From Candidatus Faecousia faecipullorum (GTDB taxonomy: Bacteria; Bacillota; Clostridia; Oscillospirales; Oscillospiraceae): DNA of 5,510 nucleotides. The first letter of the stretch is position 1. Each line of letters starts with the position of its first letter. The notes under the pieces were generated by a model, which was not told the DNA's origin, searched no databases, and saw nothing but the letters and a program-made list of their open reading frames with translations. Location: contig DVJG01000122.1 in the NCBI GenBank assembly GCA_018710805.1, positions 1-5,510 on the forward strand. The letters are read 5' to 3'. The translations under genes were made by a program, and so were the position numbers. This document shows, in pieces, positions 1 through 5,502 of the stretch.

Positions 1-861
1 GAAAATCAGTGCCTGCTGAATCAGAAATTCGACTACATCTTCTTTACCGGAAGCCAGAGCGTTGGGCGTCAGGTCATGGAAAAAGCTGCCCATCATCTGA
101 CCCCTGTAACTTTGGAGCTGGGCGGAAAAAGTCCCTGCATCATAGACGCCACCGCCAAAATCCCTCTGGCCGCCAAGCGCATCGTATTCGGAAAGTTTCT
201 GAACTGCGGTCAGACCTGCGTGGCGCCGGACTACATTCTCTGTGATAAAACGGTCAAAAACGAGCTGATTGCCTGCATCAAAGCAGAAATTCAAACCCAG
301 TTCGGAGAAAACCCCCTGGAAAACGAGAATTATGGAAAAATTATCAACGACAAGCATTTTTCCCGCATTCTCAGACTGATTGACGAGGAAAAAATCGTCC
401 ACGGCGGGCGATCCGATGCTGCAGCCCAGCAGATTGAGCCCACGGTGCTGGATCACGTCACCCTGGACGATGCCGTGATGCAGGAGGAGATTTTCGGACC
501 CGTGCTTCCCGTGCTGACCTACGAAAGCCTGGAGGATGCCATCTCTCTGGTAAACAGCCGCCAGAAACCCCTTGCCCTGTACTTCTTCTCTGAGGACAAA
601 GCTGCCATCCGGCGTGTGACCACCCGGTGCTGTTACGGCGGCGGGTGCATCAACGATGTGATTGTTCACCTGGCCACCAGCAATATGGGCTTCGGCGGCG
701 TTGGCGAGAGCGGCATGGGTTCCTACCACGGAAAAGCAGGCTTTGACACCTTCTCCCACCATAAGAGCATTCTGGACAAGAAAACCTGGCTGGACCTGCC
801 TATGCGCTATCAGCCTTACAACCCGGCAGCCAAAGCTCTGATCCGGCAGTTCCTGAAGTAA
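1..861 (+). CDS. Aldehyde dehydrogenase, class 3-like, 5'-truncated by the window edge
   Basis: This is a partial gene. The reading frame is open from base 1, and the 286 visible residues correspond to the catalytic and C-terminal part of an NAD(P)-dependent aldehyde dehydrogenase, which oxidises aldehydes to carboxylic acids. Numbering from the first window codon, I see the cofactor-loop motif FFTGS with VG (14-22), the general-base motif ELGGKSP with Glu39, and the nucleophile motif GQTCVAPDY with Cys73. EEIFGP follows at about 162-167, and the class 3 signature GGVGESGMGSYHGK with FDTFSH at about 232-253. The end, with RYQPYNP and a basic tail, is typical of class 3 enzymes, which are usually about 455-460 residues, so roughly 170 N-terminal residues lie outside the window. 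The in-frame ATG at 76 is internal and cannot be the true start, because conserved sequence continues upstream of it. All catalytic residues in view are intact. The substrate cannot be read from the sequence; fatty or aromatic aldehydes are usual for the class. A terminator follows directly, so the gene is probably last in its transcription unit. Confidence 0.95.
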   Translation, partial: ENQCLLNQKFDYIFFTGSQSVGRQVMEKAAHHLTPVTLELGGKSPCIIDATAKIPLAAKRIVFGKFLNCGQTCVAPDYILCDKTVKNELIACIKAEIQTQFGENPLENENYGKIINDKHFSRILRLIDEEKIVHGGRSDAAAQQIEPTVLDHVTLDDAVMQEEIFGPVLPVLTYESLEDAISLVNSRQKPLALYFFSEDKAAIRRVTTRCCYGGGCINDVIVHLATSNMGFGGVGESGMGSYHGKAGFDTFSHHKSILDKKTWLDLPMRYQPYNPAAKALIRQFLK

Positions 862-863
862 AT

Positions 864-898
864 AAAAAGTTCTTCTGCTACGGCGGGAGAACTTTTTT
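864..898 (+). terminator. Rho-independent terminator after the aldehyde dehydrogenase
   Basis: A 10-bp stem pairs 869-878 with 883-892 (three G-T wobbles) and is closed by a C(UACG)G loop, an exceptionally stable UNCG-type tetraloop. The A run at 864-868 lies before the stem and a T6 run (893-898) after it. It begins 2 bases after the aldehyde dehydrogenase stop codon. The A/T runs flank the stem symmetrically, so it could also work in the minus direction, but no minus-strand gene ends here. Confidence 0.9.
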
Positions 899-1004
899 AT
901 ATGTTAAAGTATCCTTTTCCCACTTGTTTTTCCTGTGAAAATCGTGTGCGATTGGGAAAGATACCCCATATTATTTTGTCAAATTTTACTAGGAGGCAAA
1001 CACA
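899..1004 (+). promoter_or_regulatory. Leader region of the URO-D gene pair with a nested inverted repeat
   Basis: This AT-rich gap lies between a terminator and a well-spaced ribosome site, so it should hold the promoter of the downstream pair. I could not find a convincing -35/-10 pair. TATTAT (969-974) is the best -10-like hexamer, but it lacks a good -35 at 16-18 bases. An imperfect inverted repeat pairs GTATCCTTTTCCCA (909-922) with TGGGAAAGATAC (953-964), with two unpaired bases in the left arm. Inside it a small perfect stem AATCG/CGATT (940-944 with 949-953) shares one base with the outer right arm, so the two compete slightly. It could be an operator or an RNA leader hairpin. The function is inferred only from position. 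Confidence 0.4.
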
Positions 1005-1967
1005 ATGGCGGATACCCACAGACAGCGTTTTATCAAAGCCCTGCGGCGGGAGCCTGTCGAGGGCCACGTGCCCCAGTTTGAACTGGTGTTCTTTTTGACC
1101 ATGGAGGCTTTCGGCAAGGTTCATCCTTCCCACCGTTTCTATGAGCAGTGGAATCAGATGTCCTATGAAGAACAAAAGCTTCAAATCGAGGATATGGCCG
1201 ACATCTACATCAAAACCGCCCAGCGTTACAATCATGACGCTATTTTCGTTCACCCCAACCCCGGCGGACTGGAGGAGACCAAGTGGCTTCTGGAGACCAT
1301 TCGGGAAAAAACCGGGGATGAATACTACATCATGATGCACGGCGACACCACCGTCGGCATCCCCGATGGCGAAAGCATGATGGACTTCACCGTGAAGATG
1401 TTCGAGGACCCGGACAGCATTCACGATCAGCAGAATCGTTGGCAGGAAGCTGCCGAAAAGCGTGCCAGCGCACTGGCAGGCACGGGGCTTCTGGATGGCT
1501 TCGCCCTGTGCTCCGATTATGCCTTCAACGTCAACCCCTTCTTCTCTTCCGACATCTTTGCCGAGCTGGTGGCGCCTCATCTGAAAACGTGCATCGACAC
1601 CTACCATGAGCTGGGCTACTACGTCATCAAGCACAGCGACGGCAATCTGAACCCCATTCTGGACCAGATCATAGACTGCGGCCCGGACGCCCTTCACTCC
1701 ATCGACCCCCAGGGCCACATGAGCCTGACGGAGGTCCGTAAAAAGTACGGCCACCGCATCTGCACCATCGGCAACGTCAACTGTGGTCTGCTGCAGACCG
1801 GAACCGACGAGGAGGCCGCCGCCGATGTTCGCCGCTGCCTTAAAGAGGGCATGGATGGCAATTACGGCTTCATCTTCTCCACCTCCAACTGCGTCTACAC
1901 GGGCCTGCCTCTGCGGCGCTACGAGCTGATGCAGAAAATCTGGCGGGAAGAGGCAATTTACCGCTGA
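1005..1967 (+). CDS. URO-D superfamily protein (methyltransferase-type or uncharacterised), 320 aa
   Basis: The protein has 320 residues and no signal peptide or membrane segment, so it is predicted cytosolic. The ATG is preceded by AGGAGG (991-996) at 8-base spacing. Family assignment rests on the N-terminal pattern RQRFIKALRREP followed by VPQFE, a central HSDGN (210-214), GNVNCG (256-261) and the C-terminal FSTSNCVYTG (291-300) with LPLRRYELM, an order typical of COG0407/PF01208 proteins. The N-terminal arginine motif with which true HemE enzymes bind uroporphyrinogen (RQAGR type) is absent, so heme synthesis is unlikely. Relatives of this fold transfer methyl groups from corrinoid proteins using a zinc ion held by His and Cys ligands. 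His210 with Cys260 or Cys296 could form such a site, but this is inference. No corrinoid protein gene is visible nearby. The next gene is a distant paralogue 28 bases downstream, suggesting an operon and perhaps a joint complex. The substrate is unknown. Confidence 0.88.
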   Translation: MADTHRQRFIKALRREPVEGHVPQFELVFFLTMEAFGKVHPSHRFYEQWNQMSYEEQKLQIEDMADIYIKTAQRYNHDAIFVHPNPGGLEETKWLLETIREKTGDEYYIMMHGDTTVGIPDGESMMDFTVKMFEDPDSIHDQQNRWQEAAEKRASALAGTGLLDGFALCSDYAFNVNPFFSSDIFAELVAPHLKTCIDTYHELGYYVIKHSDGNLNPILDQIIDCGPDALHSIDPQGHMSLTEVRKKYGHRICTIGNVNCGLLQTGTDEEAAADVRRCLKEGMDGNYGFIFSTSNCVYTGLPLRRYELMQKIWREEAIYR

Positions 1968-1995
1968 TCCTACAAAATCCTGAGGAGGAAACAGT

Positions 1996-3012
1996 ATGGA
2001 ACGCACTTCTAGAGAACTGGTCCGGGATACCCTGGAATTTAAAAACACCGACGGAAGAGTCCCCCGTCAGCTTTGGACCCTGCCCTGGGCAGACCTCTAT
2101 CACCACGATGCCCTGCAGAAAATCCTGGACGGCTTCACCTGGGACTTTGCCGGCCCTCAGACCGTCTATGAAAAACGTCCCAAAACGGAAGGCGACCCCT
2201 ACACCCCCGGCCTTTACATCGATGAGTGGGGCTCCCGGTTTACCAACATCCAGCCCGGTGTCTTCGGCGAGGTGAAGGACCCCCTGGTTCAGGACGACGA
2301 CTGGGAAGATGCCTATAAAATCCACATTCCCGAGGAATATTTGAGCTTTGACATGGAAAAGGTCAACGCCGACTGCGCCGCTACTGACAAATTCATGATG
2401 GCGGATTGCTGTCCCCGGCCCTTTGAGCAGCTGCAGTTCCTCCGGGGCACGGCGAATCTCTATATGGACCTCATGGACCCACCGAAGAAAATGCTGGAAT
2501 TCATGGAGAAGATGCACGACTACTACTGCCGGCTGCTGACAAAATGGGCGCAGACCGACGTGGACGGCCTGGGCATCATGGACGATTGGGGCTCCCAGAA
2601 GTCTCTGCTCATCAGCCCCAAGCTCTGGGATACTTACTTTAAGCCCATGTACCGGGATTATTTCGACATCGCCCATAAGTACGGCAAGAAAATGTTCATG
2701 CACTCCGACGGCTACACCCTGGAAATCATCCCCCGGCTCATTGACTTGGGATTGGACGCCTTCAACACACAAATCTTCTGTATGGGCATGGACAAGCTTC
2801 AGCAGTTTAAAGGAAAAATCACCTTCTGGGGCGAAATCGATCGCCAGCATCTGATCCCTCACGGAAGCACTGAGGACATCCGTAAAGCCGTGCACAGCGT
2901 CTACGACTCCCTGTGGCAGGACGGCGGCTGTATTGCCCAGTGCGAATTCGGCGCCGGAGCCAATCCGGATAACGTCTACGAGATCTATAAAACCTGGGCA
3001 GAAATTCGGTAA
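1996..3012 (+). CDS. URO-D superfamily protein, second divergent paralogue, 338 aa
   Basis: The protein has 338 residues and is predicted soluble. The ATG follows AGGAGG (1983-1988) at 7-base spacing. Recognisable blocks are SRELVRDTLEFKN followed by RVPRQLWTLPW (about 5-31), DDWGSQKSLLISP (196-208) with the following PMYRDYF, HSDGY (236-240), FWGEIDRQHLIP (277-288) and CEFGAG (316-321) near the end. This set is characteristic of a URO-D-like subfamily common in anaerobic Firmicutes and distinct from HemE, whose substrate-binding arginine motif is missing. His236 and Cys316 are plausible metal ligands by analogy with MtaA/MtbA-type methyltransferases, but Asp replaces the Cys of their HxC motif. 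The protein is only distantly similar to its upstream neighbour, so the pair is not a recent tandem duplication. The two genes are probably translated from one message. The reaction is unassigned; demethylation or methyl transfer is the main hypothesis. The gene ends 14 bases before a strong hairpin. Confidence 0.88.
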   Translation: MERTSRELVRDTLEFKNTDGRVPRQLWTLPWADLYHHDALQKILDGFTWDFAGPQTVYEKRPKTEGDPYTPGLYIDEWGSRFTNIQPGVFGEVKDPLVQDDDWEDAYKIHIPEEYLSFDMEKVNADCAATDKFMMADCCPRPFEQLQFLRGTANLYMDLMDPPKKMLEFMEKMHDYYCRLLTKWAQTDVDGLGIMDDWGSQKSLLISPKLWDTYFKPMYRDYFDIAHKYGKKMFMHSDGYTLEIIPRLIDLGLDAFNTQIFCMGMDKLQQFKGKITFWGEIDRQHLIPHGSTEDIRKAVHSVYDSLWQDGGCIAQCEFGAGANPDNVYEIYKTWAEIR

Positions 3013-3026
3013 TTTTTATTACAGCA

Positions 3027-3055
3027 AATCGGGATACCATTTGGGTATCCCGATT
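3027..3055 (+). terminator. Hairpin after the second URO-D gene, copy 1 of a duplicated palindrome
   Basis: A perfect 12-bp stem (AATCGGGATACC, 3027-3038, with 3044-3055) encloses the loop ATTTG, starting 14 bases after the stop of the URO-D gene. The T tract downstream on the plus strand is weak (CATCTTCTC), so termination efficiency is uncertain. On the minus strand the hairpin is followed by a more T/A-rich stretch. Confidence 0.6.
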
Positions 3056-3081
3056 CATCTTCTCAAGAAAGCCTCGCAGAG

Positions 3082-3102
3082 TTTGCCGCCCCAGGCGGCA
3101 AA
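3082..3102. repeat. Perfect 9-bp inverted repeat with CCA loop
   Basis: TTTGCCGCC (3082-3090) and GGCGGCAAA (3094-3102) are exact reverse complements separated by CCA. Neither side has a T tract, so this is not an obvious terminator. It resembles the compact GC-rich palindromes of dispersed REP-like elements, but copy number cannot be judged from one window. Confidence 0.8.
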
Positions 3103-3115
3103 TAGATTGAAAACC

Positions 3116-3148
3116 GTTTTCTGCCGGGGCGTGTACCTGGCAGAAAAC
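3116..3148. repeat. Perfect 10-bp inverted repeat extended to a 13-bp stem
   Basis: GTTTTCTGCC (3116-3125) pairs exactly with GGCAGAAAAC (3139-3148). One G-T and two G-C pairs extend the stem inward, leaving a 7-base loop (3129-3135). On either strand one arm ends in a T4 run within the stem, without a proper downstream U tract. Confidence 0.8.
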
Positions 3149-3154
3149 ACTTCT

Positions 3155-3213
3155 CAGGCTCCAAGTGTGCGAGTTGTGCGCCGCAGCGCACAGGGAGTGC
3201 GCGCAGGAGACTG
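3155..3213. repeat. Nested stem with inner GCGC hairpin
   Basis: CAGGCTCC (3155-3162) pairs with GGAGACTG (3206-3213) with one mismatch. Inside, TGTGCGC (3175-3181) and GCGCACA (3186-3192) form a perfect 7-bp hairpin with loop CGCA. Further GTGCG-type sequences on both sides allow alternative pairings, for example 3168-3171 with 3202-3205. This is the most branched part of the intergenic region. Confidence 0.6.
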
Positions 3214-3214
3214 C

Positions 3215-3253
3215 AAAAAACGTGTCAAAAAGCCCTGTAGGGGCTTTTTGACA
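3215..3253 (-). terminator. Rho-independent terminator for the minus-strand operon
   Basis: A perfect 13-bp stem (3223-3235 with 3241-3253, loop TGTAG) is followed on the minus strand by CG and then a T6 run (complement of 3215-3220). This is the best terminator-like signal for transcription arriving from the Imm-5-like gene, which ends at 3291. In the plus direction no T tract follows outside the stem. Confidence 0.7.
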
Positions 3254-3257
3254 GTCT

Positions 3258-3288
3258 AAATCGGGATACCAAAATGGTATCCCGATTT
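3258..3288. terminator. Hairpin after the Imm-5-like gene, copy 2 of the duplicated palindrome
   Basis: A perfect 14-bp stem (AAATCGGGATACCA, 3258-3271, with 3275-3288) has the loop AAA. It lies 2 bases beyond the stop codon of the minus-strand gene. On the plus strand the stem ends in a T4 run, so it could stop plus-strand readthrough as well. The core arm is identical to that of the hairpin at 3027-3055. Confidence 0.6.
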
Positions 3289-3290
3289 TG

Positions 3291-3827
3291 TTATCTCAGC
3301 ATGAAATCCGCCCAGGGACCCGGTTGGTCCTGAGACTGCCAATAAAAGAGCTTTTCAATGTAGGTTTGCTTCCTTTTCTCAACCTCCTCTTGGCAGTGTT
3401 CAGCGCCCAGGCGGTAGACGATGGCGCTCAGGTCGTACATAGGGTATCCCAGGGCGTGACCAACCGTATGAACCACGGCGCAGGCCTGACCTACGGCGTG
3501 GCAGGCGGCGATGTCCGCCTTATCGGTAAGTTCCTTGGCCACGGCGTGGCAGTCCAGTATTTTTCGCTGGGCAAAACGCATTTTGACGTTCCCTGCCGCC
3601 CAGTCCTTGGCAGCCAGCAGCGCCTCCTCCGGCCGGGTTTCCTGGGGATATTTTTCTTTCAATACCGCTACGGACTCCCCTGCCAGGTCAAAAGCCCAGA
3701 GAGTCAGGGTCTTATGGCTCTGGCCTTGTATAAGAAGGGCCAAATCCTGCAAAAACGCCGAATCCTTGGAAAAGAGAATTTGATTCTTCCTTTTTATTTT
3801 TTCTTGAAGCTCTGCTGTCCAGTTCAA
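3291..3827 (-). CDS. Imm-5-like putative immunity protein, 178 aa
   Basis: This is a small soluble, mostly helical protein that I recognise by pattern as the family annotated 'putative immunity protein' or Imm-5-like. Supporting features are a leading helix with W44, the block RPEEALLAAKDWAAG (65-79), FAQRK, and a helix with repeated histidines at 94, 110, 120 and 124 (CHAVGQACAVVH followed by HALGYP). The family name comes from association with polymorphic toxin systems; a biochemical function is not established, and no toxin gene is visible here. The start is TTG: AGGGAGG lies 6 bases upstream and an in-frame TAA sits at 3842-3840, so no upstream start is possible, and the next in-frame ATG is codon 83. 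The coding region starts 27 bases after the end of the beta-CASP gene on the same strand, so the two are probably co-transcribed. The histidines could bind a metal, which is speculation. Confidence 0.8.
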   Translation of the reverse strand: MNWTAELQEKIKRKNQILFSKDSAFLQDLALLIQGQSHKTLTLWAFDLAGESVAVLKEKYPQETRPEEALLAAKDWAAGNVKMRFAQRKILDCHAVAKELTDKADIAACHAVGQACAVVHTVGHALGYPMYDLSAIVYRLGAEHCQEEVEKRKQTYIEKLFYWQSQDQPGPWADFMLR

Positions 3828-3833
3828 GGTTTT

Positions 3834-3840
3834 CCTCCCT
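3834..3840 (-). promoter_or_regulatory. Ribosome binding site that fixes the TTG start
   Basis: On the minus strand AGGGAGG lies 6 bases before TTG (3827-3825). An in-frame TAA overlaps its first base, so TTG is the only well-placed start for the Imm-5-like gene. Confidence 0.8.
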
Positions 3841-3854
3841 TAGGAGTCCGACAT

Positions 3855-5462
3855 TTAATCGCTCCACTTGGTAATGAGATTCCGGATTTGCCCTGTAAGC
3901 TTAGCGTTTTCCTTGTTGGCCTTGCCTTTGCGGGTCCGGACCAAGGCCAGCAGGTCCTCAGCGGCGGCCAGCAGTTCACCGTAAACCTGTTTGGCGCGCT
4001 GACTTCCTTTAAATGCTTCCATTCTGTCAATTTTAATGCCTTCGGTGAAGACTGTAAGCTTGCCTGTCAGAAGGTCATATTCCGTGCCGCTGTAGGGCGC
4101 TTCGGCGTGGTAACCCATACCGGCCAGGGTTGCCCGGAAAACTTCACAGCTGCGGTCATCGCCGTGGTTTACAAAAATCATTTTGGGCTTTTCCTGGAAT
4201 CCTGCCAGCCAGTTGAGCAGTCCGTCCCGGTCGGCGTGACCGGAAGCGCCGTGAAGGCTGGCAATCTCAGCAAAGACGGCAATGTCCTCGCCGAACAGCT
4301 TTACGGATTTCGCCCCTTCCTGGAGCCGACGTCCCAGGGAGTCCACTGCCTGATATCCAACAAAAAGGATAATGCTCTCTTTGCGCCACAGGTTATGCTT
4401 CAGATGGTGGCGGATTCGGCCGGCCTCACACATTCCGCTGGCGGAGAGAATGACTTTCGGCTCTGTGTCGGCATTGATATTCTTGGAATCATCGGAAGTG
4501 ACGGACAGACGCAGTCCGTCAAACCAGATAGGATTGATGCCCTGCCGAATAAGGGCAAGGGTTTCATCGTCAAAGCTGTCCTGGTTGCACTGAAGGAAAA
4601 TACCTGTGGCCTCCACGGCAAGGGGGGAATCCACATACACCGGGAAGCCGTCGTGTCCTTTCACCAGTCCCCGCTGCTTGATTTCCCGAATGGCGTACAG
4701 CATCTCCTGGGTGCGTCCCACGGCAAAGGAGGGAATCACCAGATTGCCGCCCTGGTCCAGGGCCCGCTGGATATAGGTTGCCAGCTCCGCAACCACATCC
4801 CCACGGTCTTTTTCATGGAGACGATCACCATAGGTGGACTCAATGACCAGATAGTCGGTCTCAGCCACGGGCTGGGGATCCCGGATAATGGGCTGGTGAG
4901 TATTGCCCACGTCGCCGCTGAATACGATTTTTCGTGTCTGCCCGTCCTCCGTGAGCCATAGTTCAATGGCGGCAGAGCCCAGCAGATGGCCGATATCCGT
5001 CATACGGATGATGATTCCTTCGGCCACTTGGCGGACTTCGGAATATTGGCAAGGACGCAAAAGCCGGATGGCAGCCTGGGCATCGTTCATGGTGTAAACC
5101 GGTTCAATGACCTGCTCTCCGGCTCGCTCAGCCTTGCGGCTCCGCCATTGGGCTTCGGATTCCTGAATGTGGGCGGAATCCCGGAGCATGATATCGCACA
5201 GGTCGCAGGTGGCCTCTGTGGCATAGATGGGTCCAGAAAAGCCGTCCTTGCAGAGTTTGGGAAGCATGCCGGAGTGATCGATATGGGCATGGGTCAAAAA
5301 AACTGCCTCAATAGCATTTGCCGGAACAGGCAAAGTGATATTCTGGAACACATCCACCCCCTGCTCCATGCCGCAGTCCACCAGATAGTAGTGTCCTCCT
5401 ACCTCCAAAAGCGTGCAGCTGCCCGTAACCTCATGGGTAGCGCCAATGAATTGAATTTTCAT
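3855..5462 (-). CDS. MBL-fold beta-CASP metallo-hydrolase, RNase/CPSF-like, 535 aa
   Basis: This is a predicted cytosolic zinc-dependent nuclease of the beta-CASP branch of the metallo-beta-lactamase fold (KEGG K07576 / COG1236 type), relatives of CPSF-73 and archaeal or bacterial RNA-processing nucleases. Visible motifs in order are the zinc motif THAHIDH (57-63), His159 in DIGHLLGS, and Asp184 in SGDVG. They continue with ESTYGD (208-213, beta-CASP motif A region), IPSFAVGRTQE (243-253), VDSPLA (277-282), SASGMCEAGRIRHHLKH (340-356, motif B), SGHAD (407-411, motif C) and VNHGD (431-435). All expected metal ligands are present, so it should be active. After the C-terminal RMMBL-like part, residues about 478-535 form a basic, probably helical tail. 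The ATG has GGAGGTG 5 bases upstream. The substrate is unknown; RNA is the family expectation. It is the first visible gene of a likely two-gene operon with the Imm-5-like gene. Confidence 0.93.
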   Translation of the reverse strand: MKIQFIGATHEVTGSCTLLEVGGHYYLVDCGMEQGVDVFQNITLPVPANAIEAVFLTHAHIDHSGMLPKLCKDGFSGPIYATEATCDLCDIMLRDSAHIQESEAQWRSRKAERAGEQVIEPVYTMNDAQAAIRLLRPCQYSEVRQVAEGIIIRMTDIGHLLGSAAIELWLTEDGQTRKIVFSGDVGNTHQPIIRDPQPVAETDYLVIESTYGDRLHEKDRGDVVAELATYIQRALDQGGNLVIPSFAVGRTQEMLYAIREIKQRGLVKGHDGFPVYVDSPLAVEATGIFLQCNQDSFDDETLALIRQGINPIWFDGLRLSVTSDDSKNINADTEPKVILSASGMCEAGRIRHHLKHNLWRKESIILFVGYQAVDSLGRRLQEGAKSVKLFGEDIAVFAEIASLHGASGHADRDGLLNWLAGFQEKPKMIFVNHGDDRSCEVFRATLAGMGYHAEAPYSGTEYDLLTGKLTVFTEGIKIDRMEAFKGSQRAKQVYGELLAAAEDLLALVRTRKGKANKENAKLTGQIRNLITKWSD

Positions 5463-5467
5463 TTCTG

Positions 5468-5502
5468 CACCTCCGCATTATGGATTTTATGGTATTATTA
5501 TA
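5468..5502 (-). promoter_or_regulatory. -10 box and ribosome site of the beta-CASP gene
   Basis: On the minus strand a consensus TATAAT (5497-5502) lies 34 bases before the ATG, and GGAGGTG (5468-5474) lies 5 bases before it. A start of transcription near 5490 would give a short leader of about 28 bases. The -35 would fall beyond the window, so the promoter cannot be completed. Confidence 0.5.

Larger units (their letters stand above)
3013..3290. other. Gene-free convergent intergenic region rich in palindromes
   Basis: This stretch separates two convergent genes and contains no credible coding sequence. It holds six stems: 3027-3055, 3082-3102, 3116-3148, 3155-3213 (with an inner hairpin at 3175-3192), 3223-3253 and 3258-3288. 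Most arms are perfect, at 7-14 bp. The first and last stems share the arm AATCGGGATACC. The middle is GC-rich, with GTGCGC-type runs unlike the AT-rich leaders elsewhere in the window. It may be a repeat element, a structured RNA or stacked terminators. Confidence 0.75.

Noticed and set aside
924..974. Sigma-70 promoter for the URO-D pair using TTGTTT or TTGGGA with TATTAT
   Set aside because: The spacings are 39 and 11 bases, which do not fit; no acceptable -35/-10 pair was found.
897..2048. Minus-strand open frame of 383 codons opposite the first URO-D gene
   Set aside because: It is the mirror of a conserved gene, with a low-complexity Val/Gly/Asp-rich translation and no supporting ribosome site.
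1870..2895. Minus-strand open frame of 341 codons opposite the second URO-D gene
   Set aside because: It is antisense to a recognisable family member and overlaps the other antisense frame; it shows no family motif.
1005..3012. Heme biosynthesis hemE genes
   Set aside because: The HemE substrate-arginine motif near the N-terminus is absent in both proteins, and no other heme genes are present.
2933..3259. Plus-strand open frame of 108 codons running from the URO-D gene end into the palindromes
   Set aside because: It starts inside the URO-D gene in another frame, and its sequence is dictated by the hairpin repeats.
3027..3288. CRISPR array
   Set aside because: Only one palindrome is repeated, twice, about 230 bases apart, with no regular spacers and no cas genes.
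3288..4961. Long plus-strand open frame (557 codons) opposite the beta-CASP gene
   Set aside because: It is antisense to a gene with intact catalytic motifs, has no ribosome site, and its translation has no recognisable domain. Codon bias of the real gene keeps the opposite frame open.
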